From: Robertkochia aurantiaca
GTDB taxonomy: Bacteria; Bacteroidota; Bacteroidia; Flavobacteriales; Flavobacteriaceae
Assembly: GCF_020166495.1 (NCBI RefSeq)
Contig: NZ_JAINZS010000005.1
Coordinates: forward strand, 496,001 to 560,000
Reading direction: 5' to 3'
DNA length: 64,000 nucleotides
Within the stretch, counting starts at the first letter, position 1. Each line of letters starts with the position of its first letter. The notes under the pieces were generated by a model that had not been told where the DNA came from, searched no databases, and saw only the letters and a program-made list of their open reading frames with translations. Shown piece by piece: positions 54,956 to 63,251 of this stretch. Made by a program: the position numbers and the translations under genes.

Positions 54956-56236
54956 CTACGATTCGAACTTCTCGAGCGTTTTGGTAATAATATCAACGCA
55001 ATCAAGCAATTGCTCTTCGGTCATTACCAGGGGAGGCGCAAATCGAATGATATTTCCATGGGTAGGCTTTGCCAGCAAACCATTCTCTTTTAAAGCCATG
55101 CAAATATCCCAGGCAGTAGAACTGTCTTCACTGTCATTGATCACAATGGCATTGAGCAATCCTTTCCCTCTGACGAGGGTCACAATATTACTGTTTCTGA
55201 TATAATCGTTCAGTTTTCTTCTGAAAAGCTCACCGAGCTTTCTTGCATTCTGAGCCAGCTTTTCGTCGCGAACCACCTCGAGTGCTTCCATGGCTACCGC
55301 TGCTGCCACCGGGTTTCCACCAAAAGTACTTCCGTGCTGTCCGGGCTTAATGACATTCATCACGGCATCATCTGCCAGAACAGCGCTAACCGGGTAAGCA
55401 CCCCCGCTAAGGGCTTTCCCCAAAATAAGCATGTCAGGTCGCTGATAGGTTTGCTGACGTTCGCAATGCCCTTCACAACTGCAATTACCACATACTGCCA
55501 GGAGCGATCCGGTTCGGGCAATACCTGTTTGAATCTCATCGGCAATAAACAGAACCCCGTGTGAATTACACAATTCTTTTACCTTGGCGATATAACCTTC
55601 AGCCGGACGGAACACCCCGGCCTCACCCTGTATAGGCTCAATCAATACCCCGGCGATATTTTTTTCGGTTTTCAGCACCTCTTCCAAAGCAGCGGGATCA
55701 TTATAAGCCACCTTGATAAAACCGGGAGTATAAGGACCAAAGTTCTTACGGGCATTCTCGTCGTTAGAGAATGAAATAATCGTAGTGGTACGACCGTGGA
55801 AGTTATTTTCGAAAACCACGATCTTGGCTTCGGTTTCAGGAATACCCTTCTTTTCATAAGCCCATTTACGACAGATCTTGATCGCTGTCTCTACAGCCTC
55901 TGCCCCGGTATTCATAGGCAGTAATTTGTCAAAGCCAAAATACTCGGTCGCATATTTTTCAAATTTCCCAAGCATATCATTGTAAAAAGCTCTTGAGGTA
56001 AGTGTGAGCGTTTTGGCTTGCTCGCTCATGGCATTTACAATTCGGGGGTGACAGTGCCCCTGGTTCACCGCAGAATAAGCAGAGAGAAAATCATAATATT
56101 TTTTCCCTTCGGCATCCCACATAAACACACCTTCTCCCTTGCTTAATACTACCGGAAGGGGGTGATAATTGTGAGCTCCATACTTTTCTTCGAGTGCGAT
56201 TGCATCTTTTGATGATAATTTTTCCAAAGTTGCCAT
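54956..56236 (-). CDS. rocD: Ornithine aminotransferase with Cys-rich insertion
   Basis: A 426-residue class III PLP transaminase that converts ornithine and 2-oxoglutarate to glutamate semialdehyde and glutamate. The PLP lysine is Lys274 (ILGKALSGG); NTGAEAVETAIK and FIADEIQTGIARTG are standard. Between the pocket and Lys274 is an insertion with four Cys at 249, 252, 254 and 258 (AVCGNCSCEGHCE), absent in animal and E. coli relatives, which could bind zinc or an Fe-S cluster. I believe similar insertions occur in Bacteroidota. The gene is a single unit with a 305-base leader. Confidence 0.9.
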   Translation of the reverse strand: MATLEKLSSKDAIALEEKYGAHNYHPLPVVLSKGEGVFMWDAEGKKYYDFLSAYSAVNQGHCHPRIVNAMSEQAKTLTLTSRAFYNDMLGKFEKYATEYFGFDKLLPMNTGAEAVETAIKICRKWAYEKKGIPETEAKIVVFENNFHGRTTTIISFSNDENARKNFGPYTPGFIKVAYNDPAALEEVLKTEKNIAGVLIEPIQGEAGVFRPAEGYIAKVKELCNSHGVLFIADEIQTGIARTGSLLAVCGNCSCEGHCERQQTYQRPDMLILGKALSGGAYPVSAVLADDAVMNVIKPGQHGSTFGGNPVAAAVAMEALEVVRDEKLAQNARKLGELFRRKLNDYIRNSNIVTLVRGKGLLNAIVINDSEDSSTAWDICMALKENGLLAKPTHGNIIRFAPPLVMTEEQLLDCVDIITKTLEKFES

Positions 56237-56541
56237 TTTTGAATTTTAAAAGTGATACTTTACAATTCCTGCTTGTGGAGAGAAATCATCCTTGAAGTGC
56301 CGGCAAGTTACTAATTTTTTGAGGTATTTTGAACTCTTCCCTCTCTTAATCCTGATAATTTCAGAAGCTCAAGAACTTATGACTTTATGCCTGCATACCG
56401 TACAGCATTCCTTTGCCGCCTTTTGATTTCGTATATGATCAGTGAAAAGGTACTGAGAGTATAGAAATTATACATGATCGCAAGCGAGGAATAATAGGTC
56501 GTCTTATGCGGCATTCTCTAAAAAGACATTATTTTTGCGGC
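56237..56541. other. Gap between rocD and rlmD
   Basis: 305 bases. A 32-codon minus-strand frame (56475 down to 56377) has no recognised homology. TATTTTTG at 56530-56537 matches the -7 consensus and lies only four bases before the rlmD ATG, which would give a very short or absent leader. No strong terminator was seen here. Confidence 0.35.
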
Positions 56542-57954
56542 ATGTCCAGAAAGAACAGAAAACAGCGTTTCGAAGCGGTAGAGGTCATCGATGCCGGAGC
56601 GAAAGGAAAAGGTGTGGCCAAGGCCCCTGACGGAAGAGTGATCTTTGTTCCATTTGCCGTACCGGGAGATGTGATCGATGTGCAAACCTTTAAAAAACGT
56701 AAAGCCTATTTCGAAGGAAAAATTGTTCAGGTACGGGAAGAATCTGAGTATCGCACCGATCCTCCATGTGAGCATTTCGGCGTTTGCGGAGGTTGCAAAT
56801 GGCAAAACATGACCTATGACGCGCAGTTGCATTTCAAGCAAAAAGAGGTCGTTAACAATCTCATGCGAATCGGTAAGGTCGATCTGCCGGAAGTAAGCCC
56901 TATCCTGGGGTCTGAAGATATCTATTACTATCGCAACAAAATGGAATTTTCATTTTCAGACAGCCGATGGCTTACCGAAAATGAAATCGAAAGCGATAAG
57001 GAGATCTCCAATCGCAATGCTTTAGGATTTCATATCCCGGGCATGTGGGACAAGATCCTGGACATCAAACATTGCCATCTTCAGGAAGATCCTTCTAACG
57101 CCATAAGATTGGCGGTGAAGCACTTTGCCCTGGAACACGATCTTTCCTTTTTCAACACACGTGAGCAACATGGCCTGCTGAGAACCCTGATGATACGAAC
57201 CAGTTCGACCGGTGAGATCATGGTCCTTATACAGTTTTTTGAAGATGACGAGGAAAAGAGACGATTACTCCTGGATTTTCTCAAGGATGAATTTCCAGAG
57301 ATCACCTCTTTACTATATGTGATAAATCAAAAACCCAACGATACCATTTACGATCAGGAGGTTATCTGCTATGCGGGGAGAGATCATATTCTCGAGGAGA
57401 TGGAAGGCCTGAAATTCAAGATCAATGCCAAATCCTTTTACCAGACAAATTCCAGGCAAGCCTATGAATTATACAAGGTTACCCGTGATTTTGCCGGACT
57501 TAAAGGTGACGAAACAGTTTATGACCTGTACACAGGAACGGGAACCATCGCCCAGTTCGTTTCAAAAAAGGCCGGGAAGGTCATCGGAGTCGAAGCTGTT
57601 CCCGAGGCCATAGAAGATGCCAAGGAAAATGCAAGACTCAACGGAATTGACAATTGCCAATTCTTTGCAGGCGATATGAAGAAAGTGTTTAACCCCGCTT
57701 TTATCAAGCAACATGGATTGCCCGATGTGATCATCACAGACCCTCCAAGAGACGGCATGCATAAAGATGTGGTAGCCCAGATACTCGATATAGCTCCTGA
57801 AAAAGTGGTCTATGTAAGTTGTAACAGCGCCACCCAGGCGCGTGACCTGGCTCTGATGGATCACATCTACCGGGTAAGCAGGGTTCAGCCAGTAGACATG
57901 TTTCCGCAAACACACCATGTGGAAAATGTTGTACTTTTAGAAAAAAGAACATAA
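56542..57954 (+). CDS. rlmD: 23S rRNA (uracil-C5)-methyltransferase RlmD-type
   Basis: A 470-residue enzyme from ATG 56542; the frame's earlier start adds 12 residues outside the family. A TRAM domain (~1-65), then Cys ligands of the RlmD/RumA 4Fe-4S cluster (PPCEHFGVCGGC: Cys76, 82, 85, plus Cys in KHCHLQED), the SAM-binding YDLYTGTGTIAQF and the catalytic Cys in VYVSCNSATQARDL. It should make m5U in 23S rRNA; close relatives include RlmC and TrmA. Two hypothetical genes follow in the order rlmD-DUF6452-DUF6048. Confidence 0.93.
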   Translation: MSRKNRKQRFEAVEVIDAGAKGKGVAKAPDGRVIFVPFAVPGDVIDVQTFKKRKAYFEGKIVQVREESEYRTDPPCEHFGVCGGCKWQNMTYDAQLHFKQKEVVNNLMRIGKVDLPEVSPILGSEDIYYYRNKMEFSFSDSRWLTENEIESDKEISNRNALGFHIPGMWDKILDIKHCHLQEDPSNAIRLAVKHFALEHDLSFFNTREQHGLLRTLMIRTSSTGEIMVLIQFFEDDEEKRRLLLDFLKDEFPEITSLLYVINQKPNDTIYDQEVICYAGRDHILEEMEGLKFKINAKSFYQTNSRQAYELYKVTRDFAGLKGDETVYDLYTGTGTIAQFVSKKAGKVIGVEAVPEAIEDAKENARLNGIDNCQFFAGDMKKVFNPAFIKQHGLPDVIITDPPRDGMHKDVVAQILDIAPEKVVYVSCNSATQARDLALMDHIYRVSRVQPVDMFPQTHHVENVVLLEKRT

Positions 57955-57964
57955 AAACAATACT

Positions 57965-58489
57965 GTGAACAGAGTTTTAACCCTCTTTTTTTGTTCAGCC
58001 ATAGCCCTGGCGGTATTATCTGCCTGTGAACGAGATGATATCTGCCCTCCTGATATACCTACCACGCCTTTACTGGTAGTGGGATTCTACGATATTCAGA
58101 ATCAGGATGAGCTCAAAGCTGTTCCGAGACTTCGTGTGGTCGGAGCCGGTCAGAACAGCACCGTACCCACCTTTTCAGACCGAACAGACCAGAGAACGGT
58201 CAACCTCCCCTTAAAGACCAATGAGCAAAGTACAGAGTTCTTCTTCATCAGAGAATCTGCCTCAGACTCTTCAGGAGCCGAAACGGGGAATATCGACAAC
58301 ATTCAGTTCACGTATCAAACCAACCAGGTATTCGTCTCACGTGGTTGCGGTTATGCTGTGAATTACAGCAGTCTGGATGCTATACAAAATCCGGGACAGA
58401 ACGACCCTGACAGCTGGATCTCTGCCCTGCTGGTAGAACAACAACAGATCTCAAACCAAGATACCGTACATGTTAAGATATTTCATTAA
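57965..58489 (+). CDS. DUF6452 lipoprotein
   Basis: A 174-residue protein starting at GTG 57965. The signal ends LSACE (Cys21), a lipobox. The beginning ERDDICPPDIPTTPLLVVGFYD and the late VFVSRGCGYAVNYSS fit DUF6452, a Bacteroidota family of unknown function. It is linked to rlmD (10-base gap) and overlaps the DUF6048 gene by 20 bases, so it is really translated with it. Confidence 0.85.
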   Translation: MNRVLTLFFCSAIALAVLSACERDDICPPDIPTTPLLVVGFYDIQNQDELKAVPRLRVVGAGQNSTVPTFSDRTDQRTVNLPLKTNEQSTEFFFIRESASDSSGAETGNIDNIQFTYQTNQVFVSRGCGYAVNYSSLDAIQNPGQNDPDSWISALLVEQQQISNQDTVHVKIFH

Positions 58490-59219
58490 CAGCCTATTGA
58501 TATGCCTGCCGATGATATTGTCGGCCCAAATTACCGGTGATTCAATTCAGCTACCCGTTGACTATAAAGAGAAGTATGGCCTGCGTGTGGGAATTGACCT
58601 GAGCAAACCGCTCAGATCGACCCTCGATGAGAATTACCAGGGACTGGAACTGGTGGCAGATTTCAGAATTTCACAAAAATGGTATATCGCCGGGGAACTG
58701 GGAACAGAAGAAAAAACAACCCTGGAAGACACGTATGATTTCACCACATCAGGAAGCTACCTTAAGATAGGAGCTGACTGGAACATGTATGATAACTGGT
58801 ATGGAATGCAGAACATCATCAATTTAGGCCTGAGGGCCGGGATCAGCACCTTTAGCCAGACCCTGAATGAGTATTCCATCTATACCACCAATCAGTATTG
58901 GCAGGAAAACACCGGGACTTCAGATAACACAAGGCTTCTGGGAGAATATGACGGCCTGAGCGCACAATGGGCAGAAGTTGTAGTCGGAGTAAAGGTTGAG
59001 CTGTTCACCAATCTTTTCCTGGGTGGCAGTGTGAGACTTCATTATCTGGTCAATCAAACCGAAGCTTCTGAATTTCCCAACCTGTATATTCCAGGATTTA
59101 ATAAGGTTACCGACGACAGCCGTTTCGGTGTGGGATATAATTACACCCTAAGCTATCTTATTCCGATCTTTAAAAAAGATAAACCTCCTAAGAAAGATGA
59201 GAACACCCCTCAATCTTAA
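58470..59219 (+). CDS. DUF6048 outer-membrane-like protein
   Basis: A 249-residue protein with a signal peptide (1-19, MILSAQ) and a beta-rich body with Trp/Tyr-rich strands and GYNYTLSYLIPIF near the end, consistent with a small outer-membrane barrel. It belongs to DUF6048, always seen with DUF6452 in this order in Bacteroidota as far as I know. Function unknown. Confidence 0.83.
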   Translation: MLRYFINSLLICLPMILSAQITGDSIQLPVDYKEKYGLRVGIDLSKPLRSTLDENYQGLELVADFRISQKWYIAGELGTEEKTTLEDTYDFTTSGSYLKIGADWNMYDNWYGMQNIINLGLRAGISTFSQTLNEYSIYTTNQYWQENTGTSDNTRLLGEYDGLSAQWAEVVVGVKVELFTNLFLGGSVRLHYLVNQTEASEFPNLYIPGFNKVTDDSRFGVGYNYTLSYLIPIFKKDKPPKKDENTPQS

Positions 59220-59452
59220 CCAAGGTCCCTTATTCCTTTAAGAAAGATCCATTTCATTTTCACGGTTTCTTTCCCCTGGTGCTTAACCGCTGCAAATTTG
59301 GGGGATAACAGGCTTGCAACAATGGCTGCTCCAAGTAAAACGGGAAGCAGTTTCTCCGGAAAGAAAAAGAACAGAAGAAATCTGAAAAAGAGAAACAGCA
59401 CCACAAACGAAAGGAAGTTGAAGAGCAGGGCTCTGAACTTTGGTGTCCACAT
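59216..59452 (-). CDS. Small membrane protein
   Basis: A 78-residue protein with two hydrophobic helices (about 8-31, 34-50) after MWTPKFRALLFNFLS. Its stop overlaps the end of DUF6048 (plus strand) by four bases. It follows the THUMP methyltransferase by two bases on the same strand. No family recognised. Confidence 0.65.
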   Translation of the reverse strand: MWTPKFRALLFNFLSFVVLFLFFRFLLFFFFPEKLLPVLLGAAIVASLLSPKFAAVKHQGKETVKMKWIFLKGIRDLG

Positions 59453-59454
59453 AG

Positions 59455-60612
59455 CTATTGATTATTTTTATTTTTCTTACTTCCCTCATAGATCTCGTAC
59501 TTCAGGAACTTGCTTTCCAATTTCCCGTTGTATAGGGTGATCTTGCGGGAAGGACGTAACCCGACGTGTTTCAGCGCCTCCATATTTGAGCTGATGAACC
59601 AGGCTTCGGTTCCCGGATAACCCTGCTTCAGGGTATCGCCGATGGAACTGTAAAACGCCTCAGCTTCAAGACGAAGACGTTCTCCGTAAGGAGGGTTGAA
59701 TACCATATGTAAAGGACCTTTTGTTTCCTTTTCGGTTTCAAAAAAATCACGTTGTTCCACCGTGATGAACTCGCTAAGATTGGCATTCTTTATATTTTCA
59801 CGACATTTACTTACTGCACTGGGTGCCTTATCGTAACCCAAAATCTTATAGGAGAATTCCCGGCTCTTTTTTAGCAGGCTTTCGAAAATGGTCTCAAAAA
59901 GATCGGCATCATAATCCTTCCATTTCTCAAAGCCGAATTCTCTTCGATTGATATTGGGCGGGATGTTACAGGCGATCATGGCGGCCTCCACAAGCACGGT
60001 TCCGCTTCCACACATGGGATCCATAAAATCGCTTTTTCCGTCCCAACCACTCAAAAGCAACATTCCGGCAGCCATTACCTCATTGATCGGCGCGATATTC
60101 GTGGCCGACCGGTAGCCCCGGTGATGTAATGAATTTCCGGAACTATCAAGAGATATAGTACAATAATCACGATTTATGTGCACATGTATTCTGAGATCGG
60201 GATGTTTTACGTCAACATCAGGTCGTTTGCCAAAAAGATCCCTATACCTGTCAACTACGGCATCTTTAGTCTTTAGGGCCACAAACTTTGAGTGCGTAAA
60301 ATTATCTGAATAAACCGTCGTATCTACTGCCAGTGTACCGTTTACACCGAGATAATCTTCCCAGGAAATATTGTTCACCTGTCGGTAAAGTCCTTCTTCA
60401 TTTTTCACCTTGAAAGAGGCGATCGGTCTCAGAATCTTTAAAGCAGTACGCAGCCCCAGGTTGGCCTTATACATAAATCCTTCATCTCCTTTAAAAAGAA
60501 CACTACGTTTGCCCTCTTTAACATCGATGGCTCCCATCTTTCTGAGTTCATCAGCGAGAACTCCCTCAAAGCCATGCATGGTCTTAGCCAGCATTTGAAA
60601 ATTATTTGCCAT
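59455..60612 (-). CDS. THUMP-domain RNA methyltransferase (RlmL N-terminal type)
   Basis: A 385-residue protein from the ATG at 60612 (MANNFQMLAKTMHGFEGVLADEL), the usual start; the frame continues upstream. A THUMP RNA-binding domain (~40-155), an RlmL-like linker (RDYCTISLDSSGNSLHHRGYR) and a SAM domain with MDPMCGSGT and VFNPPYGERL (NPPY, the N2-guanine methylation motif). It matches the N-terminal m2G2445 half of E. coli RlmKL and is probably its rRNA N2-guanine methyltransferase. Nothing suggests a fused second half. Confidence 0.9.
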   Translation of the reverse strand: MANNFQMLAKTMHGFEGVLADELRKMGAIDVKEGKRSVLFKGDEGFMYKANLGLRTALKILRPIASFKVKNEEGLYRQVNNISWEDYLGVNGTLAVDTTVYSDNFTHSKFVALKTKDAVVDRYRDLFGKRPDVDVKHPDLRIHVHINRDYCTISLDSSGNSLHHRGYRSATNIAPINEVMAAGMLLLSGWDGKSDFMDPMCGSGTVLVEAAMIACNIPPNINRREFGFEKWKDYDADLFETIFESLLKKSREFSYKILGYDKAPSAVSKCRENIKNANLSEFITVEQRDFFETEKETKGPLHMVFNPPYGERLRLEAEAFYSSIGDTLKQGYPGTEAWFISSNMEALKHVGLRPSRKITLYNGKLESKFLKYEIYEGSKKNKNNQ

Positions 60613-60668
60613 AGCTGTTAGCGTCTGAAAAGTCAAAAATACGTTAATTTAGCTGCCTAAATAAATTT

Positions 60669-61400
60669 ATGGACAAACAGATCGAGAATTGGTACCTGCA
60701 TTGGTTCGACAGTGACTTCTATCCTATCCTGTATGAGGACAGAAATCATCGGGAAGCACAGGAATTCATGCATAATATTACCGGCTATCTCAACCTGTCT
60801 CCAGGCGCACATATTCTGGATCTGGCCTGTGGAAGAGGTCGTCACAGTATCTACCTCAATGAGATGGGATACCGGGTAACCGGAATAGATCTTTCTGAAA
60901 ATGCCATTACGCATGCCCGGAAGAAAGAAAATGAAAACCTCAGGTTCCTGGTACACGACATGACTGAACCCATGACCGAAAACTATGATGCGGTCTTTAA
61001 TCTTTTTACCAGCTTCGGGTACTTCGAAAAGGAAGAAAGCAATCTCAAAACCATCAAGGCCATCAGGCAGAACTTAAACGTCAACGGGTATGGCGTTATC
61101 GATTTCATGAATACACAGAAGGTGCTGAACAATCTTATTCCTGAAAATGAAATAACCCGCAGAGGGATTACCTTCAGACTGAAAAGATACGTTCAGGATA
61201 AATACATCTATAAAGAAATACGCTTCGAACACCAGGGACAGGACTATCATTTTACTGAAAGGGTGCGGGCTCTTGAGCTGGAAGACTTCAAACAATATTT
61301 TCAAACTGCCGGTATGAACCTGTTGCAGACATTCGGAGACTATCAGTTGAACGAATTCGACAGGAAAGACAGTGACCGCTTAATTATGATCTTCAGATGA
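60669..61400 (+). CDS. Class I SAM-dependent methyltransferase
   Basis: A 243-residue cytoplasmic methyltransferase. Motif I is ILDLACGRGRHSIYL (~47-61), then VTGIDLSENAITHA and VFNLFTSFGYFE, a pattern of the small-molecule Methyltransf_25 type. The substrate is unknown. The gene's stop overlaps the ZIP transporter's start by ATGA (61397-61400), so they share translation and perhaps a link between metal supply and methylation. Confidence 0.87.
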   Translation: MDKQIENWYLHWFDSDFYPILYEDRNHREAQEFMHNITGYLNLSPGAHILDLACGRGRHSIYLNEMGYRVTGIDLSENAITHARKKENENLRFLVHDMTEPMTENYDAVFNLFTSFGYFEKEESNLKTIKAIRQNLNVNGYGVIDFMNTQKVLNNLIPENEITRRGITFRLKRYVQDKYIYKEIRFEHQGQDYHFTERVRALELEDFKQYFQTAGMNLLQTFGDYQLNEFDRKDSDRLIMIFR

Positions 61401-62086
61401 GTGGCTTTCTCTTAACAGACCTGCTGTTACCTGTTGCTGCTGTCGGAGCCGGGGTGTTGATTGGCTGGTGGCTGCAGCCTGAAGACAGGAAAAAAATCAA
61501 GCTTTTTCTTGCTTTTAGCGGCGCCTTTTTACTTTCCATCACGGTTTTCAATCTGATGCCCGCTGTTTTTAGTGACGGCCAGGGAAAGACCTACGGAATA
61601 TTCGTCATGTTGGGAATCTTACTGCAAATTTTCCTTGAATTTTTCTCAAAGGGTGCCGAACACGGCCACATACATCTGCACGCAGAAGACAAGGCCTTTC
61701 CCCTGCTGCTCTTTATCAGTCTGTCGCTGCATTCATTCCTGGAAGGTTTTCCTGTGCACGGGCACCATGATGTGCTTTTTGGAGTCATCGTTCATAAAGT
61801 ACCCGTAGCCATTATACTCACAGGTTTCTTTATCAGGTCACAGATGAGCAGAACAAAAAGCATTTTGTTTATGATGCTTTTTTCCCTGATGACTCCCCTG
61901 GGAACCCTGCTGGCTCATCTGATCGAGCTGCCTGAGCATGTCTATCGGGCTATCACTGCCCTCGTTCTGGGAATATTTCTTCATATTTCGACCGTTATCC
62001 TTTTTGAAAGTTCTGAAGGGCATAAGTTCAATTTCAGTAAATTAATGGTTATCGTACTGGGAATAATAACCGCATTTATGATCTGA
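61397..62086 (+). CDS. ZIP family metal transporter
   Basis: A 229-residue transporter of divalent metals (zinc most often, perhaps iron or manganese). Eight hydrophobic segments are visible. Metal-site helices: SLHSFLEGFPVHGHHD (~112-127; His, Glu) and HKVPVAIILTGF, the ZIP helix-V motif, with the His-rich AEHGHIHLHAEDK loop (~89-101) before helix IV as a probable metal-binding loop. It is coupled to the methyltransferase and one base from DUF4268. Confidence 0.9.
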   Translation: MSGFLLTDLLLPVAAVGAGVLIGWWLQPEDRKKIKLFLAFSGAFLLSITVFNLMPAVFSDGQGKTYGIFVMLGILLQIFLEFFSKGAEHGHIHLHAEDKAFPLLLFISLSLHSFLEGFPVHGHHDVLFGVIVHKVPVAIILTGFFIRSQMSRTKSILFMMLFSLMTPLGTLLAHLIELPEHVYRAITALVLGIFLHISTVILFESSEGHKFNFSKLMVIVLGIITAFMI

Positions 62087-62087
62087 T

Positions 62088-62516
62088 ATGTTCAGTAAAG
62101 AAGAATCAAAACGACTGCGACAGGAATTCTGGACCGCCTTCGGAAAGTCTTTTCCGAGAAAATGGACCTTATACAACACCGGCATCAGAGACCTGAACTT
62201 CAAGTTTCACTTCGACACCAAAAAGGCGTTGGTAGCTCTGGATGTTGAAAGCAATGACCTGGAAGAACGAATCAAATACTGGGAACGTCTGGAATCTTTG
62301 AAAGCCGTTTTAAAGGAGAGCTACCTGCCCGAAGCTGTATACGACGACAGTTATTTTCTGGAGAACGGGAAAGAGATCTCCAGGATATACGTCCTGAAAG
62401 AAAACGTTAGCATTCACAATAAAAACACCTGGCAGGAGACCATGGTTTTTTTTGTGGAAACAATGAATAAGTTTGAGGAATTTTTCGATGATTTTAAAGA
62501 GTTCCTTAAAAAATAG
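62088..62516 (+). CDS. DUF4268 protein
   Basis: A 142-residue soluble protein starting one base after the ZIP stop. MFSKEESKRLRQEFWTAFGKSFPRKWTLYNTG is the DUF4268 start; the charged helical rest is typical. Relatives sit at the end of restriction-like nucleases or alone; no nuclease motif is seen here. It converges on the hemolysin III gene with a seven-base gap. Confidence 0.85.
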   Translation: MFSKEESKRLRQEFWTAFGKSFPRKWTLYNTGIRDLNFKFHFDTKKALVALDVESNDLEERIKYWERLESLKAVLKESYLPEAVYDDSYFLENGKEISRIYVLKENVSIHNKNTWQETMVFFVETMNKFEEFFDDFKEFLKK

Positions 62517-62523
62517 AGTCCTG

Positions 62524-63147
62524 TCAAGCTACTTCCAATAGCACCATAAAATAGTGTGAAATAGCTCCCCCCAGAACAAAGAAATGCCAGATGACATGGT
62601 TATAGGGTATTCTTTCTATGGCGTAAAATATGGTACCCAATGTATAAAAGGCACCGCCCGCCATCATCAGATACAACGCCGGCTCTGACATGAAGCTCAG
62701 CAATGATTGCAGGTCAAAAACGATCAGCCATCCCATAAACAGGTACAAGAGAAGGGAGAGCTTGTCAAAGCGACCCGTAAAAAATATCTTAAGTACGGTT
62801 CCCGCTATCGCTATCGACCACACCACCCAAAAAATGGTCCACCCGGAACCTTTTTCCAGAGTGATCAGTGCAATAGGTGTATACGTACCGGCTATAAGGA
62901 GGTAGATGCTTATATGGTCCAGCTTTCTGAAAACATTTTTCAGATGTTTGTTACTCACCGCGTGATAGATCGTTGAAGACAAAAAAAGAACGATCATTGA
63001 AAAGGAGTACAAGACAATACTGAAGGTGCTGAATTCAGACTTACCCGTATCAAAATGAATCAATACAAAAAGACCTAAAATACCAAGCGCAGCCCCAAAA
63101 CCATGGGAGAGCGCATTCCACCTTTCTTCATTTACTGTCTGCTCCAT
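62524..63147 (-). CDS. Hemolysin III/PAQR-family membrane protein
   Basis: A 207-residue seven-helix protein of the PAQR/YqfA (HlyIII) family. It keeps the metal-site positions: SHGFGAALG near the N-terminus, SSTIYHAVSNKHLKNVFRKLDHISIY in helix II-III and NHVIWHFFVLGGAISHYF at the end (His residues). Members are zinc-dependent membrane proteins linked to lipid composition; real hemolysis is not implied. Single unit. Confidence 0.9.
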   Translation of the reverse strand: MEQTVNEERWNALSHGFGAALGILGLFVLIHFDTGKSEFSTFSIVLYSFSMIVLFLSSTIYHAVSNKHLKNVFRKLDHISIYLLIAGTYTPIALITLEKGSGWTIFWVVWSIAIAGTVLKIFFTGRFDKLSLLLYLFMGWLIVFDLQSLLSFMSEPALYLMMAGGAFYTLGTIFYAIERIPYNHVIWHFFVLGGAISHYFMVLLEVA

Positions 63148-63181
63148 GGCTCAAAGATACCCAAAAATACCATGCATGCAT

Positions 63182-63219
63182 AAAAAAAGGAGGCTGCTAA
63201 CAACTTCTTAACAGCCTCC
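63182..63219 (-). terminator. Rho-independent terminator of the acyl-CoA ligase gene
   Basis: Arms GGAGGCTGCTAA (63189-63200) and TTAACAGCCTCC (63208-63219) pair with one mismatch; on the minus strand seven T follow (63182-63188). It lies about 33 bases after the ligase stop. Confidence 0.85.
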
Positions 63220-63251
63220 AGTTCACTTAAAATCAAATCACTGCATGAAAA

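Noticed and set aside
56377-56475. 32-codon minus-strand frame before rlmD
   Set aside because: No recognised homology, no ribosome-binding or promoter signal.
62524-63147. A hemolysin virulence factor
   Set aside because: The family name is historical; PAQR-type proteins are housekeeping membrane proteins.
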